64,000 nucleotides of DNA from Macrostomum hystrix (lineage: Eukaryota; Platyhelminthes; Macrostomidae), in the NCBI GenBank assembly GCA_950097015.1, contig CATNEN010000007.1, forward strand, positions 8,371,001 through 8,435,000, written 5' to 3'. The translations under genes were made by a program, and so were the position numbers. The notes beneath the pieces are model-generated. The model worked only from the letters and a program-made list of their open reading frames with translations. It was not told the DNA's origin and did no database searches. Shown in pieces: positions 55,885 to 64,000 of the stretch. Position 1 is the first letter of the stretch. Each line of letters starts with the position of its first letter.

Positions 55885-56410
55885 GGCATCGGGTGTCAGT
55901 GACATCGGGTGTCAGTCTGGTCACACAGCTAGACATCGAGTGTTAGTCTGGTCACACAGTGAGACATCGGGTGTCAGTCTGTTCACACAGTGAGACATCG
56001 GGTGTCAGTCTGGTCACACAGTGAGACATCGGGTGTCAATCTGGTCACACAGTGAGACATCGGGTGTCAGTCTGGTCACACAGTGAGACATCGGGTGTCA
56101 GTCTGGTCACACAGTGAGACATCGGGTGTCAATCTGGTCACACAGTGAGACATCGGGTGTCAGTCTGGTCACACAGTGAGACATCGGGTGTCAATCTGGT
56201 CACACAGTGAGACATCGGGTGTCAGTCTGGTCACACAGTGAGTGTCAGCCTGGTCACACAGTGAGTGTCAGTCTGGTCACACAGTGAGTGTTATTCTGGT
56301 CACACAGTGAGACATCGGGTGTCAGTTTGGTCACACAGTGAGTGTCAGTCTGGTCACACAGTGAGACATCGGGTGTCAGTCTGGTCACACAGTGAAACAT
56401 CGGGTGTCTT
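55885..56410. repeat. 31-bp minisatellite
   Basis: About 17 copies of GACATCGGGTGTCAGTCTGG plus TCACACAGTGA. Shortened units lack GACATCGGGTGTCA in the second half. Confidence 0.95.
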
Positions 56411-56588
56411 GATAAGAATCGGCTGCCTGATACACCCTCGCAGTTATCTGGACATAAGACCAAATTTTCTGGCCCAATGAACAGCCAATCAGAACCCGAG
56501 GGAGCGGTTTTGCCAGATGAGTTAAAAAGTCGCCTAACAAGGTTTGCTCGCATTGCTGCTTTTCTTAAACAAGAATCTGATTGGCACT

Positions 56589-58090
56589 ATGCTGCACAGG
56601 TGCAAACAATTCGGTGTTGTTCTCGCCCTGGCTTTGGCGGCAGGTAAGTCTGCTGGAGTTTCATGGCTTCCTTGGCCGTGGTTTAGTTTTCTTATCAAAC
56701 CTGCAAGACTCGACCTGCAACCCTTCGATTCAGTTTTGAGTCCGCTGAGCGTCCGGGCCAATCTGAGTGCGAATTTTATGCAATCCGGACCTGTTCAGTT
56801 GGAGGAGTCCACGAGCAGCTTCGTGACCAACCTGACGGTGGAGTCGCCGCTGAGGTGCTTCGACACGTGCCTGGAGGCCGGCTGCGCAGTCCTGGTGTTG
56901 CGAGCCAGCGGCTTCTGTCAGCTGACCATTGTAAAAGACGCCTCAGTGGCTGCAGGACCTGCTGAGAGTCACGTGCGGCGGCTGCTGGGTGCGGAGGTCG
57001 GGGACCAGGCATGGAAGCTGCCGGACCTTCAACAGATTCTGAAGGCCAGGAGCTACGGAAATTTTATCTTTAGCAGTGAGTGCGTTCGACAGACTCGATC
57101 GAATATTCTTACGCTTGTGATGCGTGGCATGACTGGAAACAAACCCTACCCGCAGACTCGAACTCCGGTCGCAATGGCACCGTCCAGACGCTGACGATCT
57201 CGCTAACCGGCTGTTATAGAATTGAAGCCTTCGGAGCCAAAGGCGGCACCTCGGCACCGACGATCTCGAATCCACCAACGGTGACCGTCGGAGGCGCTGG
57301 GGCTTCTATGGCGGGCGACTTCAACCTGACGGTCGGCGCTCAGCTGGCCATAGTTGTCGGCCAGCGCGGCAGCGACCCATCGCAGGCCAACGAGAAGGCT
57401 GGAGCCGGCGGCGGCGGCGGCAGCTTCGTGTACGTCAGAAACCAAACTGGTGGACTGCCGCTGGTTGCTGCCGGTGGCGGGGGTGGAGGCAACTTCAACG
57501 ATCTCGGTGAGTGCAGTTTATGCTCTCTGAAGCCCTGAAATATTTCAGGTCCTTCCATCAGCATTAACTGAACCGCTGATGGAAGGAACCGCGACGTTTC
57601 AGGCATTCCGGGCCAGAATGGGACCAACGGCACGGACACGGCTCCCAGCGGCGGCAACCCGCTATTCTTCGGATTCGGCGGCTCAAATGGCCAGCCGGGC
57701 ATTGTGAACGTAGCCAACGCCGAGCCCGTTTATTTCTTCGGCGGCGCCGGCGCCGGCTGGCTCGGCCGCGCCCCGGACAGGCGGCGCTCCGCCGCTGACG
57801 CAAACGGTGGCGGCAGTCGCGCCGAAGCCTGGCTCGGCGGCGCGGCCGGGAACCTGAACTCCGGCGGCGTTGGCGGCTTCGGCGGCGGCGGCGGCGGAGG
57901 CAACGCTCTTGGCGCCAGCGGCGGCGGCGGGGGCTTCAGCGGTGGCGGCGCAGGCCTCGCCAGCCACCAGCCGGGAGGCGGCGGCGGCTCATTTTGTAAT
58001 GGCAATGGTTGCTATGGCGTGACAGGTGGCAATTCTGAGGATCACGGCCGGGTCGCTGTCCGCTTTCTGTCCAAGGTCTTCTGCAACTGA
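56589..58090 (+). CDS. Secreted PAN-like and glycine-rich domain protein, about four exons
   Basis: Exon 1 (56589-56643) encodes a signal peptide (VVLALALAA), with donor GTAAGT in phase 1. Exon 2 starts at 56734 and holds a Cys pattern like a PAN/apple domain (PLRCFDTCLEAGCAVLVL, GFCQL). Exon 3 is 57093-57506 and exon 4 is 57603-58090. Exons 3-4 form a glycine-rich domain like that of ALK/LTK receptors and many secreted invertebrate proteins (CYRIEAFGAKGGTS, GAQLAIVVGQRG, LVAAGGGGGG, GGFSGGG, ending RVAVRFLSKVFCN). There is no transmembrane segment. The exon 2-3 junction is unclear. A donor at 56989 gives a 104-base intron. A donor at 57076 would give only 17 bases. Both preserve frame with the acceptor at 57092. 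The function is unknown, probably extracellular matrix or mucus. Confidence 0.8.
57551..57586 (+). other. Hairpin inside a 96-base intron
   Basis: CCTTCCATCAGC (57551-57562) and GCTGATGGAAGG (57575-57586) are perfect complements with a 12-base loop, extended by three more pairs around a single bulge. It sits in the centre of the intron 57507-57602. Confidence 0.8.
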
Positions 58091-58176
58091 GCACTGCTGA
58101 CTGAGCACAATGAGAACATATTTTGGAACTTATGATACTGCAGCCAACAGTTTTAACAAAATTTTTACCTTTGAGT

Positions 58177-58570
58177 TTTCTCCCTATTCAGGGGGGTCGG
58201 TGGCAGAGCGGTTAACGCGTTTGCCTCTCGCACCACAGTCCCTAAGTTCGATTCCACGGCGAGGCCACATTTATTTGGGGCGCAGCCGCGGAGAGAAGGC
58301 TTGGGGGCCTGTCGTGCAATTTACGCCCTTGAGGGCCAACCTCCAAGGCACAGTTCGAGTGTACACTGCCTGACGATGAGAAAGTCAGGGCAGATGTACA
58401 CACCTGTGTGAGCGTGTGCCTGCGTACGGTATCTGTGAGCGTGTGTGCTCAGGAGTCAGCGAAATGGGCAGAATTGCCTCCTCGCTGGCTGCGGGTCTAG
58501 TGTCACCAAACTATGTGTCATTGCCCGCAGCCCCCCTGCAATTATTATTATTATATTTCTCCCTATTCAG
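58177..58570 (+). mobile_element. tRNA-derived SINE, family B, young insertion with perfect TSD
   Basis: Body 58192-58555. The tRNA-like head has A box GGTGGCAGAGCGG and B box AGTTCGATTCC, and the tail is (ATT)n. The 15-bp target-site duplication TTTCTCCCTATTCAG is perfect at 58177-58191 and 58556-58570. It lies between the stop of the glycine-rich gene and AATAAA at 58655, so it is probably in that 3' UTR. The related older copy is at 5443-5757. Confidence 0.92.
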
Positions 58571-58654
58571 AGTCCATATAGTTGTTCACATACCAGCATA
58601 TATTCGGTTACTGCATTCCAAAATCAGTTTTGAAAACCGCTGCCAAAAACAATG

Positions 58655-58660
58655 AATAAA
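58655..58660 (+). other. Candidate polyadenylation signal
   Basis: AATAAA about 565 bases after the glycine-rich gene's stop. About 200 bases without the SINE insertion. Confidence 0.4.
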
Positions 58661-59880
58661 AGGTACTGAAGGTACTTCAGCAAGATTTCCACAGAGTATA
58701 ATGACAATAAAGGATGTGTTTTGGAGACTGGTGCACACAAGCCCTAACTATACTATTTGAGCTGTTGAGTTGTTAGTTATTATACATTAGCCCCAAAGTG
58801 ATTGATGCTTTCTGATCACCGCTTGAAACTTTTTTTTGTTTTGGGGATCATGAAACTTAATTGAATTGTCTCTGGGGGTATCAGCTCCAACTTGACATTT
58901 CCAACGACCCTTCTGAGGCATCCCTGGTTAAAGCTACCTGAGAATGGGAATTTGGTATCGCCATAGTTGAATGAGAATGAGTCCGTGTAGACATTGTATG
59001 CAATGTACAATAATTGCACACTAATTGTACAATTAATTTTAATTGAATCTAGAATGGAAATTCAGATGCGAATTCTCGAAGCAGTATAAAATTAAATATT
59101 ATAACTATTATATATATTATATTTTATCCTTACTGCGGTCCCGTTGCGGTCCCTTTGCGGTCTTTACAAGGTACTGTACTATCGGTAGTGTAATAAGTAA
59201 TACACTTCTGTATTACGAGTACACACTGGCTGGTTGTACTGCAGCCGTACAGGCAATCAATTAGTGTGCTCACCGCACATCACTCCGTCATTGTGGATGA
59301 GTTTTCCGTTCCATCCCAGTGTGCTTTTTATCGCCTGTTGTTGATGATGCTTTAAAAAGCTGCCACATCCCTTCAGGTGTCTGGAAATTTCCAAATTGTA
59401 TGTAACTAATTAACTGTCTGTTTACAACGATTGCCCTCCAGTGTCCAGCCAGCCATCAGTGACCAATAAAATTGTTTTTATTGTAGTTTCTTCCTACGAC
59501 GCAGACTGAGTAAGTTTTCCTGCATTTTCTATCTGCCTAGAAACAGGTTGCTTTGCGCGTTCCAGTTTGTTTCATCGCTCAAAAATCAATTGCTTCTTTG
59601 GAAAACGTTTTGTTATTACCATGCAGGGTCTATTCTTCATTCTGCTGATTGCAGACAACTTTCAGTGGGATTCGGGATAAAAATGATGCCCCTAACTATA
59701 ATACTTTGGGATTTCTGAAGATTATGAATCTGTGTTTTTCTAATTGTCTCAAGACAGTTTCAGATAAATTTTCCTGACTTGTTCTGCTTGCCTGCTGAGA
59801 CTTCCTCAGCTCACAAAACCATGTCTCCCAGCTTTCTACTATGAGTAATAGATTCTCGAAAGTAGCTAATACCATCCTAG
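58661..59880. other. AT-rich spacer
   Basis: No gene, RNA or array recognised. Confidence 0.4.
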
Positions 59881-59884
59881 CTGT

Positions 59885-61206
59885 GTATCCTTCTTGCTTC
59901 GATTCTACCGTGTCTCTGGCTACGATTCTAGCTTCTCCTCTTGATAGGATTCCAGCCCTATCTTGCTTCGATTCTACCGTGTCTCTGGCTACGATTCTAG
60001 CTTCTCCTCTTGATAGGATTCCAGCCCTATCTTGCTTCGATTCTACCGTGTCTCTAGCTACGATTCTAGCTTCTCTTCTTGATATGATTCCAGCCCTATC
60101 TTGCTTCGATTCTACCGTGTCTCTAGCTACGATTCTAGCTTCTCCTCTTGATAGGATTCCAGCCCAATCTTGCTTCGATTCTATCGTGTTTCTGGCTACG
60201 ATTCTAGCTTCTCCACTTGATAGGATTCCAGCCCAATCTTGCTTCGATTCTACCGTGTCTCTAGCTACGATTCTAGCTTCTCCTCTTGATAGGATTCCAG
60301 GCCAATCTTGCTTCGATTCTACCGTGTCTCTAGCTACGATTCTAGCTTCTCCTCTTGATAGGATTCCAGCCCTATCTTGCTTCGATTCTACCGTGTCTCT
60401 AGCTACGATTCTAGCTTCTCTTCTTGATATGATTCCAGCCCTATCTTGCTTCGATTCTACCGTGTCTCTAGCTACGATTCTAGCTTCTCCTCTTGATAGG
60501 ATTCCAGCCCAATCTTGCTTCGATTCTATCGTGTTTCTGGCTACGATTCTAGCTTCTCCACTTGATAGGATTCCAGCCCAATCTTGCTTCGATTCTACCG
60601 TGTCTCTAGCTACGATTCTAGCTTCTCCTCTTGATAGGATTCCAGGCCAATCTTGCTTCGATTCTACCGTGTCTCTAGCTACGATTCTAGCTTCTCCTCT
60701 TGATAGGATTCCAGGCCAATCTTGCTTCGATTCTACCGTGTCTCTAGCTACGATTCTAGCTTCTCCTCTTGATAGGATTCCAGCCCTATCTTGCTTCGAT
60801 TCTACCGTGTCTCTAGCTACGATTCTAGCTTCTCCTCTTGATAGGATTCCAGCCCTATCTTGCTTCGATTCTACCGTGTCTCTAGCTACGATTCTAGCTT
60901 CTCCTCTTGATATGATTCCAGCCCTATCTTGCTTCGATTCTACCGTGTCTCTAGCTACGATTCTAGCTTCTCCTCTTGATAGGATTCCAGCCCTATCTTG
61001 CTTCGATTCTACCGTGTCTCTAGCTACGATTCTAGCTTCTCCTCTTGATAGGATTCCAGCCCTATCTTGCTTCGATTCTACCGTGTCTCTAGCTACGATT
61101 CTAGCTTCTCCTCTTGATATGATTCCAGCCCTATCTTGCTTCGATTCTACCGTGTCTCTAGCTACGATTCTAGCTTCTCCTCTTGATAGGATTCCAGCCC
61201 TATCTT
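59885..61206. repeat. 69-bp minisatellite with 345-bp higher-order period
   Basis: About 19 copies of a 69-bp unit (CTTGCTTCGATTCTACCGTG ... ACGATTCTAGCTTCTCCTCT ...). The GATATG-bearing copy at 60081 recurs at 60426, exactly five units later, followed by the same variant order. As 69 is a multiple of 3, one frame stays open for 491 codons. I do not treat it as a gene. Confidence 0.95.
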
Positions 61207-61550
61207 GGAATCTTACAATTCAATACAATACAATACAATATAATATTCAGCAGTGCCTGGATGATTCGTACTTCTCAGAATTAAAAGTCATGAAGAGCAG
61301 TCACACAATGCACTAAAATCAGCACTTAAAAAGCTTTGAAACTTGTTTCTAACGTATGTTGAATGAAATTGTTTTTAAAATATCGATGTTTTCTAAATGG
61401 GAGAAAACATAAATTAAGATTACATTTTTGTATTCATGCTAGTTTGCGCACAAAGACACTGGAAGCTTCTACGAGTAACATACGCGATGAGCATGTCAGC
61501 ACCAAATATTAGCGGGAAACCGATTTCGCTACTTGTAAGCATCGAGATGC
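61207..61550. other. Spacer
   Basis: A CAATACAATACAATA pentanucleotide tract near 61220. Otherwise nothing recognised. Confidence 0.4.
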
Positions 61551-62024
61551 TCAATGAGTGGAGACGCCTCGGGACCGAGTGTCAGCCGCTGGGCCCTCCT
61601 CGTCCGACTGGAACACATCTGAGAGCGCGATGGAGCTCGGCCTGCTGAACGAGACGCTGCCAGGCTGCGAGGCTGCCTCGACCTCTGCCGCCGCCGCTGC
61701 TGCCTCCGCTGCTGCTGCCGTCGCTGCTGCTGCTGCTGTTGCTGCAGTTACGACGCTCGACGATGAAGTCCCGGTTGTCAGCAAATTCGTTGTGGCATCG
61801 CTGGTGAATTGGACTCCGGAGCCGGATGCAGTCGTGACAGCTGTGCTCTGCAGCCAGCGGCTCACAGGATCCTCAGCCAGCTGGGCCATGGTCGCTGCTG
61901 CCATCGCTGTCAACTCGCTGCTGTTGCAGTCGCGGCGGTCAGCGGTTGTTGGAGCTGGCCGAGGACAATAAGAGTTGGAATCTCCTTCGGTCTGACAGCC
62001 GACTGACACTCGAGCTGGAAGCAT
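61551..62024 (-). CDS. Hypothetical Ala/Ser/Thr-rich protein
   Basis: ORF of 157 residues. The ATG lies 11 bases after CACTGCAG, an acceptor-like site. It begins MLPARVSVGCQTEGDSN, then AQLAEDPVSRWLQS, a low-complexity Thr/Ser/Ala region with an Ala run coded by GCN triplets, and an acidic end (SDVFQSDEEGPAADTRS). No domain is recognised. The opposite strand is also open for 137 codons (61558-61971), which weakens the case. I prefer the minus strand because its non-Ala parts look more protein-like. Confidence 0.4.
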   Translation of the reverse strand: MLPARVSVGCQTEGDSNSYCPRPAPTTADRRDCNSSELTAMAAATMAQLAEDPVSRWLQSTAVTTASGSGVQFTSDATTNLLTTGTSSSSVVTAATAAAAATAAAAEAAAAAAEVEAASQPGSVSFSRPSSIALSDVFQSDEEGPAADTRSRGVSTH

Positions 62025-64000
62025 TGCTTAGCAGTCTGCAGTGTCTGTCCGAGTGCTGTGGCTGCTTGCTGTCGTTTTTTATCCCGAAAATTTCGCGCCG
62101 GTTTGTTCTTCAGTTCCTTAACTGGATTCCGCAGCCTTCGTAGAAGCGCGTTTTACTCCAATTTCTACTTTCCCTAGCCGACACAGTGTACAGGTTGCGG
62201 GAGGCGCGCAAAGCCTAATCTGCCCTACCACTGCACCCCTGATTTGACTTGCGCGCATTCGCTGGGTCCGCGAACCATTTTATCATTCCTGGCTGAACCC
62301 ATCTATGCATTCATGAATCTTCTTTTTTACCAGATAGCAACTGCGCCTGCCTCAGCATTTTTTGTTAGGGGCGAAGCGCCACTATCAGTTTCAGTTGAAA
62401 TGGCGCGGGCGTGAGTCACAGAAATTCTTCCCCCATCTGATTAAGGGAAGGAGAGAAAATTAATCGGTCTCCCAATTTCACACTGGACGCCCCTGTGCAC
62501 GCCTGCTCGCACGGAACCTATCTATCGCAAGATTATTTAACTGCAATTGATGCGCGATAGTCGATGGACTGATTCTTCCAGGAATACCTAAATTTATTCA
62601 TCCAAAGTTTAAGGACCGCTGTCGAAGTATTCCTACAGTCGCAGCAGCATTCTAGCTTGAACCCGAAAAAAACTTCGTATTGAACCATATCGATCTGAGC
62701 TTCTACATTAAGTTAAATAATTTCGGCTTTTTCTGCTAATCATCATTTTCATTAGAAATTTTTGTTAGTGGATTATCGTTTTATATTAAAAGCGAAAAAT
62801 CGAATTAGCTCGAATGCATCTCAATTTCAGTGCCGAATATAGTTTTTTTGGGTCTATACCTTATATTGTTGGAAACAATCGGCTCTTGTTTGCATACGTG
62901 TGTCCGTGGACTGCAGTGAACGATCAGTACTCTTAGTATACACAGGACATAGCATCTTAGAAAAATTGTCTAAGAACTGCAGAATAGAGTCTATAGGCAT
63001 CAGAGTATTTTGTGCTTTACAATTATTGAAATATTAGCAATCGGCAATAATTCGTTTACTTGTCTTACATAGATACAAAAGTCTTGCTTATAAGATTCAT
63101 GACGAAGGATTTAGTTTTTAATCGCTGGTATGGCACTATATGTTATATCTAGTCTAAATAATACTCTTTAGGTACAAGCTAGTATTTTTGGCGTAAATTA
63201 CTATTACGCATCAAAATATTGTTTTTTCGATTACAGCCGTCGTGGTTTGAACATTCTATCGGCGAGCTAATATTATTATATATATTATAATTCAACGTGC
63301 ACTCACCCACGTGATTGCAGCTGCGCATCTCTTCGTCTTGTGCGTTTAGTACTTAAAAAAGTTATTTTACATAAGAAATAAAAAGAAAATAAATGACAAG
63401 CGAAGGCAGACATCCCAGTGGTGAAAATCTATACGTCATTAAAAGAGGTAAGTTTAAAAGAAGCAACTCAAAAGAAAGTAAGGACAGCTGCACAGCACTG
63501 CCATTAGTGCGTAACCAATGAGATTCGAACCACAGGGGTATGGGGTTGCTTATATTGGATACAAGCAATTCATTAATTATCTTTCCTTTTTAAACAATAC
63601 ATGTATGCTCTTTTGTCGGAATGCTCTTTGATTGGTAAGAGTATTGTTACGCTATACTATGTTTACGCTACCTACCTAGTATATAGTACTGTAAGGCATA
63701 TTCGGCATTAGGTAAAAAACTGTCCACGTATTAAAAATTAGATTTGTAAAAAAAATCTGGCCTTCTGTCTATAGATATAGTTCTTGTCAGTCTTTTAGTG
63801 GTAAATATCAACATGACTAAAAGTTATTTTCATGTGCCCCCATCCTTTGTCAAGATCATGTAGTGTTTTCCCAAAAATTGGGTGTGCATTGGTGTTGCCT
63901 GTCAAATTAGGCCAGCATGCTTGGTGTACATTTGCATCACACTGAATTCTTAACATGCACACTTGGTGCTCAAGCACTTATAGTAACAATAACAAGTAAC
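62025..64000. other. Spacer to window end
   Basis: Mixed, then AT-rich sequence. Only short ORFs without domains. I see no gene, array or RNA. Confidence 0.4.

Noticed and set aside
58196-58270. Functional tRNA gene
   Set aside because: The A and B boxes are there, but the sequence continues into a SINE body with a tail and target-site duplications. The cloverleaf arms are degenerate.
59841-61316. 491-codon ORF
   Set aside because: In-frame translation of the 69-bp minisatellite with only a short unique start and end and no domain. Same class of artefact as its neighbours.

Overview
This is animal (eukaryotic, metazoan) genomic DNA, not bacterial. Genes are split by GT-AG introns. They match animal families (MGST3, RRP1, HACD3, Yippee, SLC25A44, SIRT5), and the standard genetic code fits. 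The extreme minisatellite load, the tRNA-derived SINEs, and several start codons only 3-13 bases after a splice-acceptor-like YAG suggest an invertebrate with spliced-leader trans-splicing. A free-living flatworm such as Macrostomum is my best guess, but this is inference and the sequence alone does not prove it.

Layout. 1-2600: two minisatellites. 3.6-4.6 kb (minus): a two-exon neuropeptide precursor with 17 copies of an (A/V)RGFLGKR unit, predicted to give RGFL-amides. 5.4-9.0 kb: a SINE, a possible MDR-oxidoreductase fragment, a 112-bp repeat and a poorly resolved minus-strand gene. 9.1-16.3 kb: very long minisatellites (25-bp, 21-bp and 22-bp units) around a decayed piggyBac transposase. 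16.9-24.9 kb, all minus: MGST3, a nucleolar-looking gene of uncertain family, and RRP1. 24.9-33.5 kb: an AT-rich gene desert with two hAT-like MITEs, an inverted repeat and a SINE. 33.6-35.5 kb: HACD3 (+). 37-38.9 kb: a 40-bp minisatellite. 40.3-40.8 kb: Yippee-like (+). 41-44.7 kb: AT-rich, with a third MITE. 44.8-48.1 kb: SLC25A44 (+), with a different minisatellite in each intron. 48.7-52 kb: three more arrays. 52.3-53.6 kb: SIRT5 (+). 54.3-55.5 kb: an 18-residue-repeat protein (+). 56.6-58.1 kb: a secreted PAN-like/glycine-rich protein (+), followed by a young SINE with perfect target-site duplications. 59.9-61.2 kb: a 69-bp array. 61.5-62.0 kb: an Ala/Ser-rich ORF (-).

The genes do not form a pathway. 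MGST3, HACD3, SLC25A44 and SIRT5 are unrelated housekeeping or metabolic genes (membrane detoxification, very-long-chain fatty acid elongation, branched-chain amino acid import to mitochondria, lysine deacylation), and RRP1 is a ribosome-assembly factor. The most novel items are the RGFLamide-type neuropeptide precursor and the habit of introns and spacers here of each carrying their own private minisatellite. The longest open reading frames in the window (up to 753 codons) are repeat artefacts and are not annotated as genes.
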